DNA of 64,000 nt, taken from contig NC_085133.1 in the NCBI RefSeq assembly GCF_030269925.1, positions 3,678,001-3,742,000 on the forward strand, in the 5' to 3' direction. The notes below the pieces were generated by a model that did no database searches, was not told the DNA's origin, and saw nothing but the letters and a program-made list of their open reading frames with translations. Positions 61,701 to 63,863 of this stretch are shown piece by piece (positions within the stretch are counted from its first letter, which is position 1; each line of letters begins with the position of its first letter). Made by a program: the position numbers and the translations under genes. Source of the stretch: Bombyx mori. Its lineage: Eukaryota > Arthropoda > Insecta > Lepidoptera > Bombycidae.

Positions 61701-63510
61701 AACTCTATATACATACGAAAAAGATCAAGAGTCGCCCACTAGTGACGAGTTTGAAATAGTAGATAAACCAAGCGAAATGGATGAATTCGTTGTAATTGAA
61801 GAAGTCGCTAAAGAGGCCCAAGAAACTGATACAGAAGGTAAAAGTGTGCAAATCGTTGCACAGAAATATGTAAAAAGACATGATACTGAAGTGGAAGAAT
61901 TACTGTCGAAAACTGCTAAAAAACAAGAAAGTACTAGTAGCGCTTCTGGGTCACTATCAGATGAGGAATTATTGCAATTTGAAATAGAACAAAAAAGGTT
62001 ACAAGCGCAAGAGCTAGCTGAAATAGAAGCAGGCAAGCGTTGGATACAAATGAGATTCGAAGGCGATCCACGATACGACTATGAAAGGGTACCCTTAGAA
62101 GACATTAAAGAAGAAGAAATGACTGACTTTGATGCCAGCAGGATCGGAAGTCTGAGTTCTCAAAAGGAATCAATAGGCAGTTTCGGCAGCTTCAGAAACT
62201 CTTACGGCAGTCTTTCTGAATCGGAAATGGCATCTCGTATTAGATTTAGAGTCAGAGGAGAAAACGATGATATTTCGATCAGCTCTTTGCAGGAATTCGA
62301 AAATCTAGAAAGAGCGCTGATGGAACAGTATCAACAAAATTCTTCTTCTTCACAAGATTCTTTGAACGGTTCGCTTCCCAAACGATACATATTGAGCAGA
62401 AGTCAAGGAGATGATATTTCAATTTCAAGCTTAAAAGAATTCGAAGGATTAGAATCGGCATGCTTAGAAGCTTTAAGAGCTGAAATACTGGCAAAACAAA
62501 AAGAAGCTCTATTATTAGCCGATCCCAAAGAAGTAAGTGGGAGCTTTTTAGAAAGAGAAAAACGGTCATACAGCGGAAGCTCTGAGAGTAGTCCTCCTCA
62601 AAAAAGTGGCAGTCCTAGTCAAAAATCTGGGAGTCCATCGCAAAAAGGCGGAAGCCCTTCACAAAAAATCGGGAGCTACGGCAGTCCTTCACAAAAAATG
62701 CTGACTGATTCTGCTGCAATCAGAAAACTAATTGATCAACAAATGGCTATAGAGGCAAAACTACAGGAGCAAGTCGTTCCTAAAGTGGTGACAGTCAAGA
62801 AATTTGATGACAGGGGTGCATTTTTTGTACCTGAACCAGAAACAGAGTCAACAGAATCAAAATCATCTGATATAAATGAAGAGTGCCAAAAAACATCGAC
62901 ATTTATATGTGCCTCTGCGCCAAGTGACGGCTCGGCGGAATCTATCCCTGGAGACTGCGAAGAAATGATGAAGCTCCTTGACCAAGAAGAAAAATCGAAG
63001 ACCTCACAGCCCGTTACTCGAACCTTCACCGACAGCGGAGTCATTGAAGTAGTCAGAACCACGACAGTGATCCAACAAAGATTCGTTGACGGAAAGAAGG
63101 TCTCCGAAACGGTCACTAGCACAGACGCAGATGTGGGAGCAAGTCCAGTTGATATACCCGCCAGAACTAGACATTACGATGAAGGAATCTTGTCGTATGG
63201 ATCCGAAATGTCATCATCTATAACCTCCCAGCCGTCGGAGATGGATAGCTTGATGACCGTTATGGAAAAGCATTCCGATGGTGAAATAGTGACGGTTACA
63301 AAGCAGACAATAATAATGACGGACAAACACGAAGATTTGGAATTTTCGCGAGAGGGTAGTTCAATTCGTGATCTGTCGCCCTGTTCGGGGAGGTCGATAG
63401 CTCATAGTGTGATCTCTTCCGGTAAACCATTTACAGATCCAGCCAGCGGCTCCTGGAGCGGACAGGACGAAGAGCTCAGTTCGTCTGGAAGCTTCAGTCG
63501 GTTAGTTTAA
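16658..63510 (+). CDS. Ank2: Ankyrin-2-like giant cytoskeletal adaptor (45 exons, partial at 5' end)
   Basis: Joining 45 exons gives one open frame of about 5,393 codons (positions below number this partial protein from exon 1). Order: 24 ankyrin repeats (about 1-785), linker (about 786-904), ZU5N with a VDARGG motif (about 905-1075), ZU5C (about 1075-1227), UPA (about 1227-1375), death domain (about 1380-1455), charged linker (to 1624) and a huge disordered tail (1625-5393). This order is diagnostic of ankyrins. They couple membrane proteins (via the ANK solenoid) to beta-spectrin (via ZU5N) under the plasma membrane. Long tails in Drosophila Ank2-L/XL and vertebrate giant ankyrins act on axonal and synaptic microtubules. 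The giant tail favours Ank2 over the ubiquitous Ank1. Introns are GT-AG except one GC-AG. The first exon with the start codon was not found; exon 1 begins in phase 0 without a Met. Splicing is inferred from consensus sites plus frame continuity and family homology, not from transcripts. Shorter isoforms are expected but not determined. Confidence 0.96.
16755..16905. repeat. 73-bp tandem duplication containing a splice donor
   Basis: atgcggtaagtaa(t/c)cataac starts at 16755 and again at 16828. The two units share agtagaaaaaacgattttag. The first supplies the exon 1 donor, the second a copy at 16833. Confidence 0.93.
16923..17161 (-). mobile_element. Bm1 SINE, 5'-truncated
   Basis: Tail and body, with a short deletion (gacgacagcccacc lacks gagctca). 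Confidence 0.87.
17937..18144 (-). mobile_element. Helitron-like element (family C)
   Basis: Reverse copy containing aatccgtccgacgggg and aaatcggtccagccgttctc. Ends 62 bp before exon 2. Confidence 0.65.
18207..18386 (+). CDS. Ank2: Ank2 exon 2 (ANK repeats 2-3)
   Basis: Residues 35-94, [14 protein letters not shown] through LLVQNGAQ. Two helix-turn-helix repeats with TALHIA-type cores. Acceptor tttcag, donor cag|gtaaat, phase 0 at both ends. A Helitron-like element ends 62 bp upstream. Confidence 0.96.
19951..20396 (+). mobile_element. Bm1 SINE, full length
   Basis: 446 bp with the complete tRNA-derived head (cgtggcctaaaggataagac, B-box gctcgaatcccgc), the body and an A-rich tail. The best reference copy in this window. 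Confidence 0.92.
21220..21437 (-). mobile_element. Helitron-like element (family G)
   Basis: Reverse copy with CTAG at 21220 and the TCTATACTAATATATAA end at 21437. Body shared with 11863-12080 (ggttcagtagttataacgga). Confidence 0.7.
22127..22243 (+). CDS. Ank2: Ank2 exon 3 (ANK repeats 3-4)
   Basis: Residues 95-133, [17 protein letters not shown] through ANQSLATE: the end of repeat 3 and all of repeat 4. Acceptor caccag, donor gag|gtaaga, phase 0-0. It follows a 3.7-kb intron. Confidence 0.95.
22385..22590 (+). mobile_element. tRNA-derived SINE, not Bm1
   Basis: Head ggtgcagttgttaatgctcc followed by gtcgtgggttcgattcccac, i.e. pol III A-box and B-box, then catcgggcaaacattgtgtg. A different tRNA head from Bm1; the tail runs to about 22590. 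Confidence 0.65.
22595..22700 (-). pseudogene. LINE remnant, C-terminal end
   Basis: The reverse strand reads [20 protein letters not shown] then YVKQWTAIG and a stop, the typical last residues of RTE/Jockey-like ORF2 proteins. A 30-40 bp tandem duplication follows (22703-22775). Confidence 0.65.
22910..23065 (+). CDS. Ank2: Ank2 exon 4 (ANK repeats 5-6)
   Basis: Residues 134-185, [18 protein letters not shown] then [15 protein letters not shown]. Repeat 5 is short and lacks the normal loop (the [11 protein letters not shown] transition), as is typical of ankyrins. Acceptor cccacag, donor gag|gtgaat. Confidence 0.96.
23164..23383 (-). mobile_element. Bm1 SINE, 5'-truncated
   Basis: Body of Bm1 in the intron before exon 5, lacking head and extreme tail. 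Confidence 0.85.
23669..23834 (+). CDS. Ank2: Ank2 exon 5 (ANK repeats 6-8)
   Basis: Residues 186-241, [20 protein letters not shown] through CPLHVAAKW. Donor ggg|gtgagg leaves phase 1; the split Gly codon is completed by exon 6. Acceptor atgtctag. Confidence 0.95.
23863..24020 (-). mobile_element. Old Bm1 SINE fragment
   Basis: Diverged; landmarks gacgagctcacggccc and ccttcaaaccgaaacgcatt. Starts 28 bp after exon 5. Confidence 0.7.
24205..24370 (-). mobile_element. Very diverged Bm1-like fragment
   Basis: Order of landmarks (ctggtgttatgtggtta, gacgacagaaata, ccactaccactagtaa) follows Bm1 but with heavy substitution. Confidence 0.45.
24600..24760 (+). CDS. Ank2: Ank2 exon 6 (ANK repeats 8-9)
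   Basis: Residues 241-294, [20 protein letters not shown], then [15 protein letters not shown] through ITSKSK. Acceptor ttcgcacag, donor aag|gtaagt. Confidence 0.96.
24808..25022 (+). mobile_element. Helitron-like element (family F)
   Basis: TC at 24808, CTAG at 25019-25022, containing ctctgtccctatatcccta and aaacgaagcgagggcggg. Confidence 0.68.
25391..25549 (+). pseudogene. RTE-type LINE remnant, C-terminal end
   Basis: Forward translation [20 protein letters not shown] then [20 protein letters not shown]. The same family as 5022-5412, in the opposite orientation. Confidence 0.72.
25553..25652 (-). mobile_element. Bm1 SINE fragment
   Basis: About 100 bp of the tail-proximal body, abutting the LINE remnant on one side and a Helitron-like fragment on the other. 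Confidence 0.8.
25653..25817 (-). mobile_element. Helitron-like fragment (family B) next to exon 7
   Basis: Matches the terminal ~165 bp of 15520-15940 and 36856-37264 in reverse (tgcactccttctctatat to attaatatataga). It ends 12 bp before exon 7. Confidence 0.7.
25830..25999 (+). CDS. Ank2: Ank2 exon 7 (ANK repeats 10-11)
   Basis: Residues 295-351, [19 protein letters not shown] and [19 protein letters not shown]. It is GC-richer than its surroundings. The acceptor ggttatag is only 12 bp downstream of a Helitron-like element (25650-25817). Donor tag|gtcagt leaves two bases of an Arg codon. Confidence 0.95.
26120..26525 (-). mobile_element. Bm1 SINE, nearly full length, with internal deletion
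   Basis: Tail through tRNA-like head. A short deletion removes the cccttcaaaccg...cttcac part (gctgtcttgcagaaat). Confidence 0.85.
26621..26697 (-). mobile_element. Bm1 fragment
   Basis: Short piece: agccccacccttcaaacg to tacccgtgtgg. Confidence 0.6.
27102..27208 (+). CDS. Ank2: Ank2 exon 8 (ANK repeat 12)
   Basis: Residues 351-387, [20 protein letters not shown] through LLLKYGA. The acceptor gaatgacacag has a poor polypyrimidine tract, so it is a weak 3' site, but the frame joins exactly (ag+a = Arg). Donor caa|gtaagt, phase 1. Confidence 0.94.
27465..27625 (+). CDS. Ank2: Ank2 exon 9 (ANK repeats 12-14)
   Basis: Residues 387-440, [40 protein letters not shown] and [14 protein letters not shown]. 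The block [20 protein letters not shown] is very strongly conserved in ankyrins. Acceptor tatcag, donor cag|gtaagc. Confidence 0.97.
27686..28070 (-). mobile_element. Decayed family E and Bm1-like composite
   Basis: 27690-27800 resembles the family E repeat (ccagtgcttcccagaattta, ccggatcgggaaatggcgac). 27835-28070 follows the order of Bm1 (gcggttttaatttttattac, cattagaaaaattatt) with heavy divergence. Confidence 0.5.
28130..28515. mobile_element. Solo LTR
   Basis: Starts TGTTACGCGCTGGGG and ends CCGGTGTAACA (short inverted ends TGTTAC/GTAACA), flanked by the direct repeat ATAT at 28126-28129 and 28516-28519. 386 bp, with no internal retroviral-type coding sequence. The orientation is uncertain. 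Confidence 0.7.
28542..28745 (+). CDS. Ank2: Ank2 exon 10 (ANK repeats 14-16)
   Basis: Residues 441-508, [29 protein letters not shown] and [14 protein letters not shown]. Phase 0-0. Acceptor tttaccaacag; a solo LTR ends 26 bp upstream at 28515. Confidence 0.96.
29061..29159 (+). CDS. Ank2: Ank2 exon 11 (ANK repeats 16-17)
   Basis: Residues 509-541, [17 protein letters not shown] then [16 protein letters not shown]. Exactly 33 codons, one repeat length. Acceptor catttttag, donor aag|gtatgc. Confidence 0.95.
29348..29626 (-). mobile_element. tRNA-derived SINE, second non-Bm1 type
   Basis: The reverse strand has ggccgtctggtgtagtggta, then gggttcgaatcccgccaagg: A-box and B-box of a tRNA-like head. 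A tail with aatcacgccacgttaactgg and an AT-rich end follows. Too long and extended to be a functional tRNA. Confidence 0.7.
30152..30289 (+). CDS. Ank2: Ank2 exon 12 (ANK repeats 17-18)
   Basis: Residues 542-587, [35 protein letters not shown] and LLEKGADAK. Acceptor aatatctag, donor aag|gtagat, phase 0-0. Confidence 0.95.
30660..31090 (-). pseudogene. LINE remnant, C-terminal part of ORF2
   Basis: The reverse strand reads [19 protein letters not shown], then RRKGRPMK, a broken W.DD segment, [11 protein letters not shown] and LEEAYTQ. W.G(R/H)..R...(K/R)RW and GRP..W.DD are typical of non-LTR ORF2 C-termini. A stop interrupts it. Confidence 0.65.
31405..31551 (+). CDS. Ank2: Ank2 exon 13 (ANK repeats 18-20)
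   Basis: Residues 588-636, [18 protein letters not shown] through [12 protein letters not shown]. Acceptor ttcttgtag, donor cag|gtgaac, phase 0-0. Confidence 0.95.
31925..32068 (+). CDS. Ank2: Ank2 exon 14 (ANK repeats 20-21)
   Basis: Residues 637-684, [19 protein letters not shown] and [15 protein letters not shown]. Acceptor ggtacag, donor gag|gtaaac, phase 0-0. Confidence 0.95.
32725..32766. repeat. Degenerate tetranucleotide (CCAA/CGAC)n
   Basis: gaccgaccgaccaaccaact then aaaccaaccaaccaacc, about 40 bp, ending 25 bp before exon 15. It could contribute to the exon 15 3' splice region. Confidence 0.8.
32791..32912 (+). CDS. Ank2: Ank2 exon 15 (ANK repeats 21-23)
   Basis: Residues 685-725, [19 protein letters not shown] through ASVKAQTAH. 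Acceptor aaatttag, donor tgg|gtaagt, phase 2. A longer open frame crosses this exon in another frame but is a shadow. Confidence 0.94.
33610..33703 (+). CDS. Ank2: Ank2 exon 16 (ANK repeat 23)
   Basis: Residues 725-756, [19 protein letters not shown] through DANATTT. Acceptor gtttccag, donor acg|gtcagt. Confidence 0.95.
34058..34229 (+). CDS. Ank2: Ank2 exon 17 (ANK repeat 24 and start of linker)
   Basis: Residues 757-813, [20 protein letters not shown], the capping repeat, then an acidic linker with [10 protein letters not shown]. The donor is ambiguous: aag|gtggtt (exon end 34226) or gtg|gttagt (exon end 34229). Both keep frame and differ by one Gly. Frame totals elsewhere use the shorter form. 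Confidence 0.92.
34802..34954 (+). CDS. Ank2: Ank2 exon 18 (linker between ANK repeats and ZU5)
   Basis: Residues 813-864. It contains the block [20 protein letters not shown] followed by DVTKDER, which I recognise as conserved in insect and vertebrate ankyrins just before ZU5. Acceptor gtggtag, donor caag|gtatcc, phase 1. Confidence 0.94.
34955..35540. other. Ank2 intron 18
   Basis: AT-rich, with long T-runs near 35220-35390. It contains a block (aatttcgagttaatccgac, acatactaacacacatacg) typical of lepidopteran interspersed repeats. No gene is seen. Confidence 0.5.
35541..35661 (+). CDS. Ank2: Ank2 exon 19 (pre-ZU5 linker)
   Basis: Residues 864-904, [20 protein letters not shown], then a Tyr-containing stretch to DPTQP. 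No domain. Acceptor ctccatag, donor caa|gtcagt, phase 2. It joins exon 20 in frame (aa+t = Asn). A small extra exon between them cannot be excluded. Confidence 0.87.
35716..36144 (-). mobile_element. Bm1 SINE, nearly full length
   Basis: Tail gattttttattgcttaag to head tcttatcctttaggctac; a few bases are missing in the head. It starts 54 bp after exon 19. Confidence 0.9.
36531..36800 (-). pseudogene. Non-LTR retrotransposon remnant, C-terminal ORF2
   Basis: The reverse strand keeps an open stretch: [20 protein letters not shown] then [38 protein letters not shown]..(R/H)VD is a recurring lepidopteran LINE C-terminal motif. 5'-truncated. Confidence 0.72.
36856..37264 (+). mobile_element. Helitron-like element (family B), full
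   Basis: TCTATATATTAATACG at the left, GGGACCTCTAG at the right, A before and T after. 409 bp; other copies at 15520-15940 and 25653-25817. Confidence 0.72.
37685..37926 (-). mobile_element. Bm1 SINE, 5'-truncated
   Basis: Tail and body to ggtcctactactgtaac; the head is missing. Lies in intron 19. Confidence 0.88.
38087..38206 (+). CDS. Ank2: Ank2 exon 20 (start of ZU5N)
   Basis: Residues 904-944, [20 protein letters not shown] then VRVIVPP. In ankyrin-B the Asp-Ala-Arg triplet at this place is needed for beta-spectrin binding; here it is intact, so spectrin binding is expected. Acceptor atttccag, donor cag|gtatga. Confidence 0.96.
38405..38509 (+). CDS. Ank2: Ank2 exon 21 (ZU5N)
   Basis: Residues 944-979, [20 protein letters not shown] then [14 protein letters not shown], a core ZU5N block. 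Acceptor tttacag, donor agg|gtaggt, phase 2. Confidence 0.96.
38977..39137 (+). CDS. Ank2: Ank2 exon 22 (ZU5N; followed by a GC donor)
   Basis: Residues 979-1033, [20 protein letters not shown] through [10 protein letters not shown]. The exon must end at gaag followed by gcaagt, a GC-AG intron. The nearest GT (gttact, 39141) would put a stop codon right after the junction with exon 23. The GC donor restores Glu and keeps frame. Confidence 0.93.
39441..39562 (+). mobile_element. Old Bm1 SINE fragment
   Basis: Diverged tail-proximal part: cagaactcatatgtcaagg to gggccgtgagctcatcca. Confidence 0.65.
39565..39838 (+). mobile_element. Helitron-like element (family C), full
   Basis: TC at 39565, ending gccgggtcagctag at 39838. 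274 bp and the best copy of the family here. Confidence 0.72.
40007..40132 (+). CDS. Ank2: Ank2 exon 23 (end of ZU5N)
   Basis: Residues 1033-1075, [13 protein letters not shown] then [19 protein letters not shown] and [15 protein letters not shown] is a highly conserved ankyrin motif. Acceptor aaacag, donor gaag|gtaaac. Confidence 0.95.
40728..40816 (+). CDS. Ank2: Ank2 exon 24 (start of ZU5C)
   Basis: Residues 1075-1104, [20 protein letters not shown] then [10 protein letters not shown]. This is the typical ZU5 entry (G-G-x-(L/V)-S-S...FP.GAL). Acceptor ttttcag, donor cag|gtaaat. Confidence 0.96.
40817..42397. other. Ank2 intron 24 (1.6 kb)
   Basis: AT-rich; no coding exon or classified repeat seen. 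The preceding intron 23 holds an unclassified GC-richer stretch at 40265-40430 that may be an old repeat. Confidence 0.5.
42398..42605 (+). CDS. Ank2: Ank2 exon 25 (ZU5C)
   Basis: Residues 1105-1174, with [19 protein letters not shown] and [23 protein letters not shown] is an ankyrin signature. Acceptor ttttcag, donor tcag|gtatga, phase 1. Confidence 0.96.
42606..44927. other. Ank2 intron 25 (2.3 kb)
   Basis: No gene or Bm1. The only notable items are a GT-rich stretch at about 43388-43445 and the 14-bp perfect palindrome AGGGACGCGTCCCT at 43377-43390. Confidence 0.55.
44928..45087 (+). CDS. Ank2: Ank2 exon 26 (end of ZU5C)
   Basis: Residues 1174-1227, [20 protein letters not shown] then [18 protein letters not shown]. 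It follows a 2.3-kb intron. Acceptor ataacag, donor tag|gtatgc. Confidence 0.95.
45633..45798 (+). CDS. Ank2: Ank2 exon 27 (UPA domain)
   Basis: Residues 1227-1282, [35 protein letters not shown] and VAKSRDVE. Matches the UPA fold shared by ankyrins, UNC5 and PIDD. Acceptor tatttcag, donor gag|gtaatt. Confidence 0.95.
45932..46144 (+). CDS. Ank2: Ank2 exon 28 (UPA domain)
   Basis: Residues 1283-1353, [36 protein letters not shown] and [13 protein letters not shown]. Phase 0-0. Acceptor ttctcag, donor cct|gtaagt. Confidence 0.95.
46310..46480 (+). mobile_element. Family E LINE-like 3' repeat
   Basis: agtaagagcagtgcttcgct, accatcggatcagaatcgcg and gagaaactcactgggc match the copies at 1159-1580 and 13315-13490. 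Confidence 0.6.
46481..46690 (+). mobile_element. Very diverged Bm1 SINE
   Basis: Order of Bm1 landmarks is kept (aattactggtgatagta, gtgcttatctgtaccggga, ctctggtgaccattac), with many substitutions. Confidence 0.5.
46796..46923 (+). CDS. Ank2: Ank2 exon 29 (UPA end, death-domain start)
   Basis: Residues 1354-1396, [15 protein letters not shown] through [10 protein letters not shown]. The first strand closes the UPA; the Arg/Glu-rich end starts death-domain helix 1. Acceptor tttttag, donor tag|gtcaga. Its flanking introns hold old Bm1 copies. Confidence 0.9.
47005..47112 (-). mobile_element. Diverged Bm1-like fragment
   Basis: gaatatcgccaccatcctgg to ttcaaaccgaacgcataac and the gcaggaatag part. 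Old. Confidence 0.5.
47168..47439 (+). mobile_element. Bm1 SINE with large internal deletion
   Basis: The tRNA-like head (gaagtcatcgcgacctaacg to gataagacgtc) runs directly into ttgttagtccgcgcgggtgg, skipping the B-box and about 170 bp. Body and tail are otherwise well preserved. Confidence 0.85.
47500..47669 (+). CDS. Ank2: Ank2 exon 30 (death domain)
   Basis: Residues 1396-1453, [33 protein letters not shown] and QLMLKLWKT. Six-helix death domain with the conserved Trp and the W.xLA.ELG core. Acceptor ttttttag, donor caag|gtagac. Confidence 0.95.
47936..48076 (+). CDS. Ank2: Ank2 exon 31 (end of death domain, linker)
   Basis: Residues 1453-1500, [18 protein letters not shown] then a charged stretch [16 protein letters not shown]. 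LxxAL.xIGRDDI is the last death-domain helix. Acceptor attttag, donor aaag|gtaaaa. Confidence 0.93.
48424..48633 (+). CDS. Ank2: Ank2 exon 32 (acidic linker)
   Basis: Residues 1500-1570: [20 protein letters not shown], then a Glu/Ser/Asp-rich region ending [10 protein letters not shown]. No domain. A second acceptor (tttttacag, exon start 48454) is also in frame and would drop 10 residues. Donor gaag|gtattt. Confidence 0.86.
48876..49039 (+). CDS. Ank2: Ank2 exon 33 (charged, possible coiled coil)
   Basis: Residues 1570-1624: [17 protein letters not shown], then [20 protein letters not shown]. Lys/Glu-rich with heptad-like Ile spacing, a possible short coiled coil. Acceptor attttag, donor cag|gtattg. 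Read-through into the intron stops after two codons (tag at 49046). Confidence 0.88.
49270..50424 (+). CDS. Ank2: Ank2 exon 34 (long tail exon, 1.16 kb)
   Basis: Residues 1625-2009. Low-complexity, Glu/Lys/Thr/Ser-rich and apparently disordered. Visible blocks: [39 protein letters not shown] and [20 protein letters not shown]. Acceptor attttcag, donor aag|gtttgt, phase 0-0. No cysteine- or tryptophan-rich module. Confidence 0.92.
50500..50712 (+). CDS. Ank2: Ank2 exon 35 (tail)
   Basis: Residues 2010-2080, [17 protein letters not shown] through [10 protein letters not shown]. Ser/Thr/Asp-rich, phase 0-0, 71 codons. It can therefore be skipped without frameshift. Acceptor cattaaag, donor aag|gtttgt. 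Confidence 0.88.
50812..51054 (+). CDS. Ank2: Ank2 exon 36 (tail)
   Basis: Residues 2081-2161, with [20 protein letters not shown] and [18 protein letters not shown]. Phase 0-0, 81 codons, a possible cassette exon. Acceptor gctgatag, donor cag|gtacct. Confidence 0.88.
51154..51910 (+). CDS. Ank2: Ank2 exon 37 (long tail exon, 0.76 kb)
   Basis: Residues 2162-2414. Ser/Glu/Asp-rich, with [34 protein letters not shown] and ISSE-type runs. Acceptor tttttag, donor gatg|gtaatt, phase 1. Confidence 0.92.
51997..52212 (+). CDS. Ank2: Ank2 exon 38 (tail)
   Basis: Residues 2414-2486, [20 protein letters not shown] through TEEIIQIAG. Phase 1-1, 72 codons, so skippable. Acceptor atttcag, donor gctg|gtaagt. 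Confidence 0.88.
52303..52429 (+). CDS. Ank2: Ank2 exon 39 (tail)
   Basis: Residues 2486-2528, [20 protein letters not shown] through HKLPHIAEI. Acceptor ttttttag, donor tgg|gtgagc, phase 2 at its end. Confidence 0.88.
52654..53783 (+). CDS. Ank2: Ank2 exon 40 (long tail exon, 1.13 kb)
   Basis: Residues 2528-2905. Blocks: [40 protein letters not shown] and [20 protein letters not shown]. It alternates Thr/Ser-rich and Lys/Glu-rich regions. Acceptor ctttcag, donor tcag|gtaaaa. Confidence 0.92.
53784..54262. other. Ank2 intron 40
   Basis: AT-rich, 479 bp; nothing recognised. Confidence 0.6.
54263..54399 (+). CDS. Ank2: Ank2 exon 41 (tail)
   Basis: Residues 2905-2950, [20 protein letters not shown] then [19 protein letters not shown]. 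Acceptor ccttacag, donor gag|gtaaac. The following intron carries the only clear Bm1 copy within the tail-exon region. Confidence 0.9.
54453..54701 (+). mobile_element. Bm1 SINE, 5'-truncated
   Basis: From tggtactaggacctcttgg to the A-rich tail, in the intron between exons 41 and 42. Its end is 55 bp from exon 42. Confidence 0.87.
54757..56251 (+). CDS. Ank2: Ank2 exon 42 (long tail exon, 1.5 kb)
   Basis: Residues 2951-3449. Begins [17 protein letters not shown]. Its first third carries degenerate repeats built on (D)LTKDYSK.S (about 55,060-55,390). The rest is Glu/Ser/Lys-rich and ends [14 protein letters not shown] then [10 protein letters not shown]. Acceptor ttatag, donor cacg|gtatgt. 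Confidence 0.93.
56411..56527 (+). CDS. Ank2: Ank2 exon 43 (tail, Pro-rich)
   Basis: Residues 3449-3488, [20 protein letters not shown]. The PPPSPV stretch is a candidate SH3 or proline-directed kinase site. Acceptor ttaaaag, donor agag|gtatct, phase 1-1. Confidence 0.88.
56914..57009 (+). CDS. Ank2: Ank2 exon 44 (tail)
   Basis: Residues 3488-3520, [20 protein letters not shown] then [12 protein letters not shown]. Short, Ser-rich, phase 1-1 and skippable. Acceptor ttttag, donor agcg|gtcagt. Confidence 0.87.
57010..57877. other. Ank2 intron 44, before the giant exon
   Basis: 868 bp, no repeat that I recognise and no open frame of note. It might contain an alternative promoter or enhancer, but nothing specific is visible. 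Confidence 0.5.
57878..63510 (+). CDS. Ank2: Ank2 giant exon 45 (5.6 kb, microtubule-type tail)
   Basis: Residues 3520-5393, uninterrupted. Starts [20 protein letters not shown]. Acidic and Ser/Thr/Lys-rich, no folded domain recognised. Visible internal order: a duplicated block around REF(A/V)DV..(D/E)IIPIGS at 61061-61421; a Glu/Gln-rich helix-like stretch near 61970-62060; two copies of [13 protein letters not shown] at 62266 and 62410; five SPSQK-type repeats at 62590-62700; and a Thr/Val-rich C-terminal part. Giant ankyrin exons in fly Ank2 and vertebrate ankyrin-B/G extend the protein for axonal and synaptic microtubule organisation, which is the inferred role. The 3' end is ambiguous: a donor cg|gttagt at 63501 (phase 2), or read-through to TAA at 63508-63510 after Leu-Val. 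A Helitron-like element starts right after the TAA. Confidence 0.95.
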
Positions 63511-63511
63511 A

Positions 63512-63863
63512 TCTATACATCTATTATATATAAAATTGGAGTGTCTGTTTGTAATATTGAAATACCCTGTTTTTACCCACATATGAATACACATATTACG
63601 GTACATACACCAAAATAAGATTTTTTACAATTTTTGTCTGTCTGTCTGTTTGTTCCGGCTAATCTCTGGAACGGCTAGACCGATTTTGACGGAACTTTCA
63701 CTGATAGGTAGCTGTTGATATAAGGAGTAACTTAGGCTACTTTTTTTAGACTAGCTTCGCCCCGCAGCTTCACCCGCGGTACGACAATAACAGCGGGTAA
63801 CATAGCGGGACTCAGCTATCAATAATAAAATTTAATGTTTCCGAAGCGAGGGCGGGTCGCTAG
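63512..63863 (+). mobile_element. Helitron-like element after the giant exon
   Basis: TC at 63512 (tctatacatctattatata), ending gcgggtcgctag at 63863. Includes gtctgtctgtctgtttgttc and ggaacggctagaccgatttt. It begins one base after the TAA at 63508-63510. Confidence 0.65.
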
